Assembly: GCA_028707085.1 (NCBI GenBank)
Contig: JAQTUW010000008.1
Coordinates: forward strand, 24,192-88,191
DNA from: Methylococcales bacterium
GTDB taxonomy: Bacteria > Pseudomonadota > Gammaproteobacteria > Methylococcales > Methylomonadaceae
Direction of reading: 5' to 3'
Length of the DNA stretch: 64,000 bases
In this document: positions 18,461 to 28,909 of the stretch, in pieces
How positions within the stretch are numbered: the stretch's first letter is position 1
Layout: every line of letters begins with the position of its first letter
Notes under the pieces: generated by a model
The model's input: only the letters and a program-made list of their open reading frames with translations
Databases searched by the model: none
What the model was told of the DNA's origin: nothing
Program-made: the position numbers and the translations under genes

Positions 18461-19552
18461 TTACCCCTGATATAGAGAAATATAGGCGGCAATGCCGCGA
18501 TCGATGCCGAATTCCCGATCGGCGATCAGGGCATTTTCTGCGGTGGCCGCCCTGAGTTGATCCCTGGGGGTGACCAGAATGTCGGCCAGTGCCGCCTGTA
18601 GCGATGCCGAATCCGGCTGGCAGTAATGCAAGCCGTGAAACACGTCGGCAAAATCCAGTAAACCGGGTACCCGAGTCAACAGCACAGGTATGCCAGTAGA
18701 AATGGCTTCCAAAGCTGCAATACTTAACCCTTCTCTTAGTGAGGACATTACATACAAATCCGCTGCCTGAAGCAAAGGCAAAACATCATGCTGCATTCCC
18801 AGGAAGCGTGTCTGGCCGGCGATGCCCAGTTGTGCAGCCAGTTCTCGTTCGCTGGGATCGGGCTCAATCCCAACATGCAGATACACGATGTCCGGTCGGC
18901 TTAGGGCGGCGATGGCCCGGATCAGGGCCGGGTGATTCTTTACAGCGGCACAGTTCCCTACCGTGACGATGACGAACGCCGATTCGGCAAACTGCAATGC
19001 CTGTCGGGCGCGGGCATATGCATCGGCGGTGGTTTTTACGAAGCGCCGGCTATCGTACCAGTTGCGGATGATGCGGGTGTTGATATGAAAATATTCGGCT
19101 TCGGTTTCCTGCACAGTCCGGGAAATCGCTACATGCGGCATGCCGAGCCAGCATAACAGTTGCCGTTGCCAAGCCCGGTTCCATCTTAAAAACCCGCTGA
19201 ATTTGAAATTGCCATGCTTGGTTATGACGCAACGCCTAGCCGGAACGCCGGCCAGCAGCACGGTTAACGCTACCCAGAACCCGCCCTGCTCGCTATGGAT
19301 ATGCACACTGTCATAGCCCCGGTCTTTCAGCAGCCGATACAGGGCGATAAAGTATTGTGGATGCTTGCGGAACGGAATATGGTGGATGGCGTAACCGGCG
19401 TTTGCCAGCGTTGGGGCGAATACCCCAGGCGTGGCGGCTGTAGCCAGTATCTCGCCATGTATCCCCTGTTCCTGAAGACTGGGCGCGGCGCACAGCAGCA
19501 TGGTTTCCGCGCCGGAAGGGTTCAGTTCGGAAAGTATATGCAGCACTTTCAT
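18461..19552 (-). CDS. Glycosyltransferase family 4
   Basis: A 363-residue GT-B glycosyltransferase. N-terminal MKVLHILSELNPSGAETML is the acceptor-side GT4 opening. The C-terminal donor domain shows VTVGNCAAVKNHPALIRA (about 205-220), RFLGMQHDV and SSLREGLSIAALEAISTGIP, the E-x7-E donor motif. ATG 19552 is chosen because it overlaps the stop of the preceding GT (ATGA); an upstream in-frame start has unrelated sequence. It is part of the polysaccharide operon; its sugar is unknown. Confidence 0.9.
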   Translation of the reverse strand: MKVLHILSELNPSGAETMLLCAAPSLQEQGIHGEILATAATPGVFAPTLANAGYAIHHIPFRKHPQYFIALYRLLKDRGYDSVHIHSEQGGFWVALTVLLAGVPARRCVITKHGNFKFSGFLRWNRAWQRQLLCWLGMPHVAISRTVQETEAEYFHINTRIIRNWYDSRRFVKTTADAYARARQALQFAESAFVIVTVGNCAAVKNHPALIRAIAALSRPDIVYLHVGIEPDPSERELAAQLGIAGQTRFLGMQHDVLPLLQAADLYVMSSLREGLSIAALEAISTGIPVLLTRVPGLLDFADVFHGLHYCQPDSASLQAALADILVTPRDQLRAATAENALIADREFGIDRGIAAYISLYQG

Positions 19553-20751
19553 GTGTGCGCCGCCTGTAATATTTTTTGATAGCAATCAACATAGGCGTCT
19601 GTCACCACGCTGATATGAAAGGTATTGCGGGCCTTGCTGCGACCGGCCTCGCCCAGGCGCAGGCGTTCCGCGGGATCGTCCGCCAGTCGCAGCAACATGG
19701 CGGCGGCCATTTCCTGCGGCTGCGTCACGTCTACCAGCATGCCGGCCGCGCCGTTGTCCAGCGTCCAGGGCACGCCGCCACTGTTTTTGCCGGCTATGAC
19801 AGGGATGCCCATGGCCATGGCTTCTATCAGCGACATGGGTTGGGCTTCTTCCAGCGCCGGATGCACCAGAATATCCACCTCGCGGCTAAGCCTGGCAATG
19901 AGCTGCTGGTAAGGCAGGTGACCGGCGAACTCCACGCCGTGTTGCAGATCATGCCGCCGCGCCCATTGTTCGGCCTCCTGGCCGGGGCCGTGACAGTCGC
20001 CGAACATCAGTAGTCGGGCGTCGGGATAGCGCTTTCTGACCAGTGCAAAGGCCAGCAATGCCGCCTCGCCGTTTTTTCGCCCCGACCAGCCGACCAGAAT
20101 GCTGGCGAACACGATTGGCGCGTCGGCGGGTTTCGGTGGTCTGCTACGGTTGAATATCTGATCCGGCATGCCGTTCGGAATAATAGTAATAGGTTTGCGG
20201 TAAAACAGAAATTTTTTGAGATGCTCCGCCACATAGGGGGCAACCGCCGACAGGTTGCTGGCTCTGGCCACCGCGACGTAGGCCATCAGCGTGCGGGCGA
20301 TGCGGAACGGAATGAAATTGTATTTCAGCACGTTGAGCGGGGCGTCGTGGGCGGTAATCAACTGCGGAATGCCGGTGGCTTCCGCCGCCAGCGCAAACTC
20401 GTAAGTCCAGTGGGCATGAATAAAGTCCGGCTGTTCCTCCAGCAGCACTTTCGCCATGCGCGCGGATTCTTCCCGGAAAAAACTGCGGGCCGGGCGCGGG
20501 CGGTAATGCACAAAGCGGATTTTCAGGCGTTCGCCCTGTAGGCACGCCTCATCTTCGACCATGGGGTCTTCGGAACACAGCAGCAGATTATAGCCGCGCT
20601 TATGCAGTTCCAGCGCCAGCAGATTGACCGGGCTGCCGCCCAGCCCTTTTGGGTAGGGCTGGCCTTGCGGCAGCTTTAAAATATCCAGAAAGTTTTCGGT
20701 TTCTATCGGGCCGACCAGGGCGATGGTGCAATCTTTTAAGGCTTTTTTCAT
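19549..20751 (-). CDS. Glycosyltransferase family 4
   Basis: A 400-residue GT-B enzyme. Donor-domain landmarks are VGWSGRKNGEAALLAFALV (about 218-236), VEFAGHLPYQQL and HPALEEAQPMSLIEAMAMGIP, the nucleotide-sugar E-x7-E motif. N-terminal KGLGGSPVNLLALELHKRGY is the usual Gly-rich loop. It is translationally coupled to the next GT by a 4-bp overlap and follows the CgeB-like GT by 26 bp. It probably adds one residue of the repeat unit on the cytoplasmic face of the membrane. Confidence 0.9.
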   Translation of the reverse strand: MKKALKDCTIALVGPIETENFLDILKLPQGQPYPKGLGGSPVNLLALELHKRGYNLLLCSEDPMVEDEACLQGERLKIRFVHYRPRPARSFFREESARMAKVLLEEQPDFIHAHWTYEFALAAEATGIPQLITAHDAPLNVLKYNFIPFRIARTLMAYVAVARASNLSAVAPYVAEHLKKFLFYRKPITIIPNGMPDQIFNRSRPPKPADAPIVFASILVGWSGRKNGEAALLAFALVRKRYPDARLLMFGDCHGPGQEAEQWARRHDLQHGVEFAGHLPYQQLIARLSREVDILVHPALEEAQPMSLIEAMAMGIPVIAGKNSGGVPWTLDNGAAGMLVDVTQPQEMAAAMLLRLADDPAERLRLGEAGRSKARNTFHISVVTDAYVDCYQKILQAAHT

Positions 20752-20777
20752 ATTGTTTTCGGCTGAAAAGGGCTGGC

Positions 20778-21821
20778 TTATTTCGGGAACAACTGTTCGG
20801 CGACCACCGAGACAATATCGCCATAAACCACGGTGGCTTCCAGGTGCTTGCGGGCGTATTCGGCGGCCTCAAAACCCAGTTCATTGCGCCGCTCGACCGG
20901 CAGACTGAGAATATACAGCCCCACATCCACCGCTTCATTGGGCGATTTGACGATGAACAGACCGGGTATGCGGTCGAACACATGTTCATAACCGGGCTGA
21001 TAGTTGGTAATGTGCGGTACGCCGCAGGCCAGGCTGATGGGGAATCGATCCGAGGTGTACATAGCGATTTCGTCGAATTGCCCCCAGTTGACGCTCATCC
21101 AGGCGTCGCGGATCACTTCGCCCTGCCGGTGGTAGGCGACAGGCCCCTTGCAAAACGGCGCATCCTGCCAGCCCTGCCCGCCGCCATATACCGCAAAACG
21201 TTCGCCAAGCTGGCGGTAGAAGGCATGGGCGGTTTGCTGGCGTTTGCGGCCGCCGGGCATGAACAGCCAGGGGATGCGTTTCAGACAGGTCAGATTGGCT
21301 ATCATCACCGCGTCCAGGCTTCTGCTGAGGGTGGGCCGCCAGTCCGCGCCGAAGCGCCGGGTATCGTACGAATGTTTGGCGAAACGGATTTTTTTCCCGC
21401 CCGCCTCACGCACCAGCCGCGCCAGATAGCCGACGCCGCCCAGCACGCACATGTCGGATTCGGCGATAACGGCCTTGATGCTGCTGTTCAGCCGCTTGAT
21501 ATACGGGTCGTAAGGGTCTTCTTCATACAGCACCAGCCTGGGTTGGGACGGGGTGGTTTTCAGCTTTTGCAGAAAAGCCCTGTCCAGCGGGTAATCCGGG
21601 CCGGGATGCTGGATAAAAATCACATCCGGCGCAAAATTCATGACGGCCTGCAAAAATTCGTCCAGCGCCTGCTGGTGATTCTGCAGGGCCTGATCGCGCA
21701 CCAGATAGGAATAGGCGGTATAGGCCGAAAAAACCCCTTCGGCATGCAGTTTTTCAAAAGCCATCCGTGTGCCTATCTGGTCACCCTCTGTGCCTTCGTT
21801 AGGAACATAAAACCAGCGCAT
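20778..21821 (-). CDS. CgeB/GT1-like glycosyltransferase
   Basis: A 347-residue protein of the DUF3880/CgeB-like glycosyltransferase group. The N-terminal half has FAPDVIFIQHPGPDY and LVLYEEDPYDPYIKRL. The C-terminal half has RFPISLACGVPHITNYQPG followed by IVKSPNEAVD, the sugar-nucleotide side of the glycos_transf_1_2 fold. It starts 13 bp after the flippase stop. Family members modify spores or surface glycans; the substrate here is unknown. Confidence 0.8.
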   Translation of the reverse strand: MRWFYVPNEGTEGDQIGTRMAFEKLHAEGVFSAYTAYSYLVRDQALQNHQQALDEFLQAVMNFAPDVIFIQHPGPDYPLDRAFLQKLKTTPSQPRLVLYEEDPYDPYIKRLNSSIKAVIAESDMCVLGGVGYLARLVREAGGKKIRFAKHSYDTRRFGADWRPTLSRSLDAVMIANLTCLKRIPWLFMPGGRKRQQTAHAFYRQLGERFAVYGGGQGWQDAPFCKGPVAYHRQGEVIRDAWMSVNWGQFDEIAMYTSDRFPISLACGVPHITNYQPGYEHVFDRIPGLFIVKSPNEAVDVGLYILSLPVERRNELGFEAAEYARKHLEATVVYGDIVSVVAEQLFPK

Positions 21822-21834
21822 TCAATACCTCTAA

Positions 21835-23319
21835 TCAATTAGCCAATTTTGGAAACAGTCTGGCGAACAGTGGCGACTGTTCCGCCAGAAAACGCATGGC
21901 CGGCAGACGCACCGCCGGATACCATGCCAGTAAAAAGCCGATGCCCAGGCCGGCGGCGCCGGCGGCGATTTCCGAACCCAGGCGGAACGCGCTGTTCAGT
22001 TCCGGGCTCAATAACAGCGTGACCGCGTAGACGCTCAGCCCGGTGCTGGCGGCGACAAGGCCGATGCACAGCGCAATGGTCAGTATTTGCCAGGCCGGCA
22101 TGCGCAGCAGCCGGCTGAGTTTGACCGTCATCGCGCCCAGCCTCACCCATTCCATTATCACCATGGCGGCGGCGATATTGATGATATTGCCGGTCGGCGC
22201 CGCCCAGGCCAGCAAACCGCAGATCAGCGCCAGCATGCACAGTTGAATCAGCAGTTTTAGTCTCAGCCTGCTCAGGGAGTCCAGGGTGACGCCGGCAATA
22301 TGGGAAATATAACTGGGTCCTACCGCGCAGGACAGCATTTGCAGGATAGGCACGGCAGGCAGCCATTTCTCGCCCAGCAGCACTTTGACAATATCGGCTG
22401 CGGCGATATAAATGCCGGCGCTAACCGCAAATGCATACGATCCGACCAGCAAAGTGCTAAGCTGTAGGCCGACGATCTGTTTTTCGCGCTGATTGCCGAC
22501 TGCGCTCATGATCGGAAACAGGGCCTTGGTCAGTATGCCGGCCGGTTGCTGCACAGGCAGGTTGGCGAGCAGCGAGGCCCGGTTATACAGGCCGGAAGCG
22601 GTAGCGCCCAGCAGCTTGCCTATCAGCAGCGAATCCAGGCTGGCGCTGATGAATTCGGTAAAGCCGATGAACGAGTACCGTCCGCCGAACTTCAGGAAAT
22701 GCCGGCGCTGGCTGCGGGAGTAGCGAAAGTCCAGCGAAAAGCCGGCCGCCAGACCGCTGAGTATCGCGGTCAGCGTCATCTGGGAGAGAAAGGCGGCGAC
22801 CAGCGCCCACGCCTCCAGGCCGTAATAGGCTGCGCCCATTCCCACCAGGCCGTAGCCCAGCACATAGGACAGCACGTCGATGATCGCCAGCGACCGGAAC
22901 GCGGTGTTTCTTTGCATCAGGCTGATTGAAACGGCGGAAAAGCCGCCGATGATAAAATTAAGCGACAGCGCTCTTGCCACGTTCGCCAATTGCGGCATGT
23001 CGTAAAATAGTTCAAACAGCGGCGCGCTAATCTGCACCACTAGAAAAAACAGGCAGGATATGCCCAGCGACACGCTCAGCGCGGCGGCAATGTCGCCTTT
23101 TTCCAGCACCGGTTTTTGTATCAGCGCCGGGCCGACGCCCATTTGCGCGAAATAACTGAAAAACCGTAAGCAGACATTGGCGATGGCGACCAGGCCAAAA
23201 CTGGCCGGATCCAGCAATCGCGCCATGACGGCCATGAACATCAGTTGAAAGCCGGTAACGGTGATGGTGGAGATTGCGCCCCAGCTTACTCCCGAGGCCA
23301 GTTTTTTAATTTTCGACAT
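21835..23319 (-). CDS. Oligosaccharide flippase (Wzx-like)
   Basis: A 494-residue protein of the MATE/MOP superfamily polysaccharide flippase branch, with about 14 hydrophobic helices. The opening VSWGAISTITVTGFQLMFMAVMARLLDP and LVAIANVCLRFFSYFAQMGVGPALIQ match the Polysacc_synt/lipopolysaccharide exporter N-terminus. It moves lipid-linked repeat units across the inner membrane. It is the first gene of the minus-strand operon that runs to 15537. The promoter should lie in 23320-23757. Confidence 0.92.
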   Translation of the reverse strand: MSKIKKLASGVSWGAISTITVTGFQLMFMAVMARLLDPASFGLVAIANVCLRFFSYFAQMGVGPALIQKPVLEKGDIAAALSVSLGISCLFFLVVQISAPLFELFYDMPQLANVARALSLNFIIGGFSAVSISLMQRNTAFRSLAIIDVLSYVLGYGLVGMGAAYYGLEAWALVAAFLSQMTLTAILSGLAAGFSLDFRYSRSQRRHFLKFGGRYSFIGFTEFISASLDSLLIGKLLGATASGLYNRASLLANLPVQQPAGILTKALFPIMSAVGNQREKQIVGLQLSTLLVGSYAFAVSAGIYIAAADIVKVLLGEKWLPAVPILQMLSCAVGPSYISHIAGVTLDSLSRLRLKLLIQLCMLALICGLLAWAAPTGNIINIAAAMVIMEWVRLGAMTVKLSRLLRMPAWQILTIALCIGLVAASTGLSVYAVTLLLSPELNSAFRLGSEIAAGAAGLGIGFLLAWYPAVRLPAMRFLAEQSPLFARLFPKLAN

Positions 23320-23757
23320 TTGAATCTAAATGCTATGGCCGTGGATAACTTCCCTGAAATTGAAGAAGCGCAAAATACTTCAGGGCGTGGCGGACGGGTA
23401 TCAATTCATCGGCAGGCATTAAATTACGCTGAAGCATTATTTCGGCTTCCGAGTTTATCACAGACTCTTGTCGGTAAGATGACGATCATTTTACAATCAT
23501 CGGCTCCATTTAAAACCTGGTCTCGAACAAGGTCGGCTCAGACCCTTGATATATTACTATATCGGCTGCGCAGGCCGAGCAATGCGCTCCATGGCCTGAG
23601 CGGGTGGCGCGGCGACACCGGCCTGTTCGATCAATGTTATTGATTGAAGCGGATAATTGTCGATTTTATAATTTTAGGCATTAAAATGCCGGTTGCAGGC
23701 ATAATGATTTATCGCCGGTACTTGAAGCATCATATTTAGGGGTCGCAGACGGGTTTT
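23320..23757. other. Divergent promoter region, no gene seen
   Basis: This 438-bp gap separates the divergent flippase and L,D-transpeptidase genes. It is AT-richer near 23630-23740. No convincing coding frame, tRNA or clear -35/-10 pair was found; both promoters probably lie here. Confidence 0.5.
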
Positions 23758-25476
23758 ATGTATTTTCCCAGACATTCTTTCAAATCTGCACGGCTGTTGT
23801 TGTCGGCCTGCCTGCTATTGTATGTTTTTTCCCAGCAGGCGTCCGCCGACAGCCGGGACGCCGGAATCAGGCAGGCCATTACCGCCTTGCTGGCGTCCGG
23901 ACAACTGCCTTTGCTGCAACAGCCGGATTTTTCCGGCCATGGCAAAGAACTGGCGCAGTTATACCGCAACAAACATTTGCTCTGGCTGGGCGAAGGCCGG
24001 CCGGAGAAAAATCTGCATGACGCCCTGGACATGCTGGCCAATGCCGAACTGGATGCGCTTAATCCGCTGGATTACGACGCCGCCCGGCTGCGGGATCTGT
24101 CGTCGCAGCTCGCTACGGAGCAGGCTGCCGACTATAAAACGCTGGCCGGGTTTGATGTCGCGCTGTCCGTTTCCGTGTTGCGTTTTATTCACGATCTGCA
24201 TGTCGGTCGCGTTGATCCGCATAGTTTTAATTATCCGCCGCAATTCGGCTCCAGGCATGCCATCAATGCCGCCGCCCTGCTCAAACAATATCTGGAGGGG
24301 CAAAATCTGCCGGAACTGCCGCTTGCCGCTGCGCCGGGCCTCAAGCAGTACCAGATGCTGAAACAGGCGCTGGCCGATTTCAGGCGGCAGGCGGCGGACA
24401 ATGCGCCGCGCGGCAAAATACAGTTTGCCAAAGCGCTGCACCCGGGCGAATCCGACCCGCAAATACCGGAATTGCGCCGACGTCTGTCCGAGATGGGCGA
24501 ACTGGCCGCCGGAGACGGCACCGGCCCCGACTCTGTCGAAAACGACAGCCTTTATAATGAAGTCCTGGTCGCCGCCATTATCCACCTGCAACAGGAACAG
24601 GGCTTGCAGGCCGACGGCGTGATCGGCAGGCAGACCCTGAGCCTGTTAAATATGACTCCGGCCGACAAGATCGCTCTGATCGAACTGGCGATGGAGCGTC
24701 TGCGCTGGCTGCCGGAGCCGCCGGCCGGGCCGCAAATCATGGTCAACATCCCGGCTTTTCAGCTCTGGGCGCTTAACTCTCCCGATGATGAAAACGCCTT
24801 GAGCATGAAGGTGGTGGTTGGCAAGGCGCCTGAAAATCAGACGCCCATCCTCTCGGATAACATGCGCTATCTGGAATTCATGCCCTACTGGAATATTCCG
24901 AAAAGCATCCTGGACAAGGAAATACTACCCAAGATCCGAACCGGGCAAAATTCCTTTTCCAGTCAGGAAATCGAGCTGGTGCAGCGCTTTGCCGACGAGA
25001 CCGGCGACGAGACCGATAATATAATCGATGATCTGAAGCATGGCCGGGTCAGGGCCAGACAGCTTCCGGGCAAAAAGAATCCGCTGGGCAAGGTCAAGTT
25101 TATTTTTCCCAATAAGGATGATGTGTATATGCATGACACGCCGTTCCGTTCCGGCTTCAACCGGGACAGGCGCGACTTGAGCCACGGCTGCGTCAGAGTG
25201 GCCGAGGCGGGCAGGCTGGCGGAATTCGTGCTGGGCGAGCAGACCGGCTGGGATAAAAAAGCCATTGACGACGCCATGGCCGCGCCCAAAACCCACCGGG
25301 TAAGCCTGAAGAAAACCATACCTGTACTGTTTTTTTACAGCACAGCCTATCCAGGGCGGGATAGCAAACTGCGTTTTTATCCGGATATTTACGGTTATGA
25401 CGTGTTATTGCAGGATGCGCTAAAAAAAAACCCGGCCAGACAGGTGAGCAGTAAAAACACCGTTACCAACGGCTGA
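23758..25476 (+). CDS. L,D-transpeptidase (LdtD/YcbB type)
   Basis: A 572-residue periplasmic enzyme that forms 3-3 cross-links in peptidoglycan. A signal peptide covers about 1-30 (LLLSACLLLYVFSQQASA). A YcbB-type N-terminal scaffold domain follows, then a peptidoglycan-binding repeat (about 230-305, GLQADGVIGRQTLSLLN), and the YkuD catalytic domain (about 320-490). The active-site motif HDTPFRSGF...SHGCVRV has its Cys near residue 478 and a capping subdomain just before it. The convergent DUF882 gene next door (ycbK-like) mirrors the ycbB-ycbK pairing in enterobacteria. Confidence 0.93.
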   Translation: MYFPRHSFKSARLLLSACLLLYVFSQQASADSRDAGIRQAITALLASGQLPLLQQPDFSGHGKELAQLYRNKHLLWLGEGRPEKNLHDALDMLANAELDALNPLDYDAARLRDLSSQLATEQAADYKTLAGFDVALSVSVLRFIHDLHVGRVDPHSFNYPPQFGSRHAINAAALLKQYLEGQNLPELPLAAAPGLKQYQMLKQALADFRRQAADNAPRGKIQFAKALHPGESDPQIPELRRRLSEMGELAAGDGTGPDSVENDSLYNEVLVAAIIHLQQEQGLQADGVIGRQTLSLLNMTPADKIALIELAMERLRWLPEPPAGPQIMVNIPAFQLWALNSPDDENALSMKVVVGKAPENQTPILSDNMRYLEFMPYWNIPKSILDKEILPKIRTGQNSFSSQEIELVQRFADETGDETDNIIDDLKHGRVRARQLPGKKNPLGKVKFIFPNKDDVYMHDTPFRSGFNRDRRDLSHGCVRVAEAGRLAEFVLGEQTGWDKKAIDDAMAAPKTHRVSLKKTIPVLFFYSTAYPGRDSKLRFYPDIYGYDVLLQDALKKNPARQVSSKNTVTNG

Positions 25477-25524
25477 GGCAAGCGTTTTTCGGCAAGGGCG
25501 GGTTTAGCCGGGCTTTAAAACGCC

Positions 25525-25540
25525 TAGCCGAATCCGGCTA
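25525..25540. terminator. Possible bidirectional terminator
   Basis: TAGCCG-AATC-CGGCTA forms a 6-bp stem overlapping the stop codon of the DUF882 gene, between two convergent genes. On the minus strand it is followed by GGCGTTTTAAA; the T-run is short, so it is weak. Confidence 0.4.
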
Positions 25541-26131
25541 CCACTTTCTGAATTTTCCGGTATCCAGATGCACAAAATCCGATTCATGGTAATAGCCGAC
25601 GCCGCCGCGGCGCAGGGCTAACGCCGCGTTGCGGATATGCCGGGTGTCCAGTCCCTCGACGCGCACATCGATCGCCCGACCCTGCATGTGCAGGCTGTTG
25701 TTGGATACCCCGGCGCTTTCGTGGTGCAGGCGGCCATTGGTGTAAGGGGAGCGATAGCCGGATATGATGTGAAACGGTCGGCCGCCCAGTCCGAGCGCCA
25801 GCCGCAGGTCATGGAGCTGGTCGAGCAGCAGCGGATCTATCGGATGCACATCGCCGGTACGGTAATCGCGCAGCACAAAGTTGATTTCCCGCAAGGCCGG
25901 CTTGATGTAATTGCCTTTTTCAAAATAGGTCAGTTTAAGCTTGTCGCCGGTATTGGGATTGATCAGCGCCAGCGTTCTGTTGGCCGGAAAACGGCCTCTG
26001 GCGGCATGCGCCAATGCGGGCGTACCCAGGGTCAGCAATGCGCCGCAAGCCAGATGCTTAAGAAATCGCCGTCTGGACAGGGCGATGTCGCTGTCATCGC
26101 CGGCATGGTTTTCCAGGATTCTTTGTAACAT
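25538..26131 (-). CDS. DUF882 peptidase M15-like protein (YcbK family)
   Basis: A 197-residue exported protein. A twin-arginine signal (SRRRFLK at 19-25, then a hydrophobic ACGALLTLGTPALA) suggests Tat export. The mature part is a peptidase M15_3/DUF882 fold with the zinc-site pattern SGYRSPYTN...HMQGRAIDVR and a later H in DFVHLDTG. Such proteins (YcbK/MepK) are murein D,D- or L,D-endopeptidases; MepK cleaves the 3-3 cross-links made by Ldt enzymes such as the neighbour. ATG 26131 is chosen because upstream in-frame sequence would bury the Tat motif. Confidence 0.87.
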   Translation of the reverse strand: MLQRILENHAGDDSDIALSRRRFLKHLACGALLTLGTPALAHAARGRFPANRTLALINPNTGDKLKLTYFEKGNYIKPALREINFVLRDYRTGDVHPIDPLLLDQLHDLRLALGLGGRPFHIISGYRSPYTNGRLHHESAGVSNNSLHMQGRAIDVRVEGLDTRHIRNAALALRRGGVGYYHESDFVHLDTGKFRKW

Positions 26132-26339
26132 AAATATTTCTCTTGAGGACTCTATCGCCGCATGTATGGCCCGGCAGGCACGGGTGGCTTCCGCGCGCCT
26201 TTCCATCCCGGCATGATCAAAACAGGTCAGAACTGGAAGACGTTATAGTATAACAACTGTCGTTAACAGTCACCTTTTTTAACCGGACGGTCATAATCGT
26301 TGCTTTTTCCAGGTTCCCTGTAAGAGCCGTAACGAAGGG

Positions 26340-27458
26340 CTACCCGGTTTCAATGACCGGTTTTGGCGCGCGGTTTGTGACGAACAGCCGATTGAGCCGG
26401 CCCAGCAGGCGTTTTTCCAGCAGTCTGTAAAACAGGCCACTGATTAACAGGGTGCCAGCAAATAAGGCCAGCGCGCCGGCAAAACCGGCGAAACTGTCCT
26501 GGAGATTGAATTTGAACACCAGCTTCAGCAATAGTGAAAGTATGGTGCCGTGTATCAGATACAGCGAATACGAGGCGTCGCCCAGAAAAACCAGTACTCT
26601 GGGCACGGCTCCGGACAGGTACAACGCGCCGAAGATCAAGCAGGCGGCCGGTATGCCGAAATAATAGACTCGGGCCATTTCGTCAAAAAACGCATCGCCT
26701 ATGCTTGTTTTGTTCTGATAGTACAAGCCCCACATCAGCAGCAGCAACATCAATCCGCTCCAGAAAAACCAGCGCGAATGCCTGAAGTCCGGAAAACGTT
26801 TAAAGACATACGCCAGGATGCAGCCGAATAAAAATTCCAGAATGATGGGGTTGCTCAGAGCGTCCAGGGCATAGATGCCGATTTTGAGATCGAGACCATA
26901 AACCAGCAGAATTAAAACCGCCCAGATGCCTGCCGCATAAGCGAACAGTCTGGGGCTTTTGAAATAGGTGAGCGCGAATACCAGATAAAACAGCACTTCA
27001 TAAGTCAGCGTCCAGGCGACGCCCACCACATATTTGGGTTGCGGAAACAGGGTGATGGAGCCTAAAACCACAGGCAGTTCGCCTTTATGAGCCTGCGCCA
27101 GAGTGGGCGCCAACTGGTATTGAATGATCAGCATGGCCGTGACGATCCAGTATATCGGGTAGATTCTGATAAATCGTCTTTTTAGAAAGTTGCCGAAGGT
27201 GGTCTGTCCGGAACTGGAGGTGTATAAAATGATAAAGCCGCTTAACACGAAAAACACGTCCACGCCGGAAGCGCCCACCATGGACAGATTGTTCAGGAAC
27301 AGGTAGCCTAGCCGCTCATCCAGCATGGATGAGCCGTGGGCCAGCATCACGCCGGTCGCGGCAAAACCTCTGATGGCTTGCAGCGAATCGATTTTTGCGG
27401 ATCTGCTTATCTCTTTTATGGACATGGGCTTGATGGGGCGGTTGGCGTTAGAGAGCAT
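26340..27458 (-). CDS. Acyltransferase family 3 membrane protein
   Basis: A 372-residue integral membrane acyltransferase (Acyl_transf_3/OafA type) with about ten hydrophobic segments. The N-terminal SLQAIRGFAATGVMLAHGSS contains the conserved R-x10-H pattern required for acyl transfer, and GVDVFFVLSGFII follows. These enzymes O-acylate surface polysaccharides, lipids or peptidoglycan. ATG 27425 is a possible later start; neither has a clear Shine-Dalgarno. It lies alone between the DUF882 and AmpG-like genes on the same strand. Confidence 0.88.
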   Translation of the reverse strand: MLSNANRPIKPMSIKEISRSAKIDSLQAIRGFAATGVMLAHGSSMLDERLGYLFLNNLSMVGASGVDVFFVLSGFIILYTSSSGQTTFGNFLKRRFIRIYPIYWIVTAMLIIQYQLAPTLAQAHKGELPVVLGSITLFPQPKYVVGVAWTLTYEVLFYLVFALTYFKSPRLFAYAAGIWAVLILLVYGLDLKIGIYALDALSNPIILEFLFGCILAYVFKRFPDFRHSRWFFWSGLMLLLLMWGLYYQNKTSIGDAFFDEMARVYYFGIPAACLIFGALYLSGAVPRVLVFLGDASYSLYLIHGTILSLLLKLVFKFNLQDSFAGFAGALALFAGTLLISGLFYRLLEKRLLGRLNRLFVTNRAPKPVIETG

Positions 27459-27530
27459 TCAGGCGACCGTTAACTTTTGAATTTTACCGCCGCCGGTGCC
27501 GATACTCCAAAATTTAGTAGGCAGCCTGAA

Positions 27531-28877
<1,347 letters not shown>

Positions 28878-28909
28878 GCGCCTTCCCTTGGGTTACAGCG
28901 GATATCTAA

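Noticed and set aside
20649..21842. 397-codon plus-strand frame opposite two glycosyltransferase genes
   Set aside because: It is opposite two well-supported genes and has no motif of its own.
25330..25343. CTGT...ACAG resembling a LexA box
   Set aside because: The spacing is six bases rather than eight and it lies inside the L,D-transpeptidase gene.
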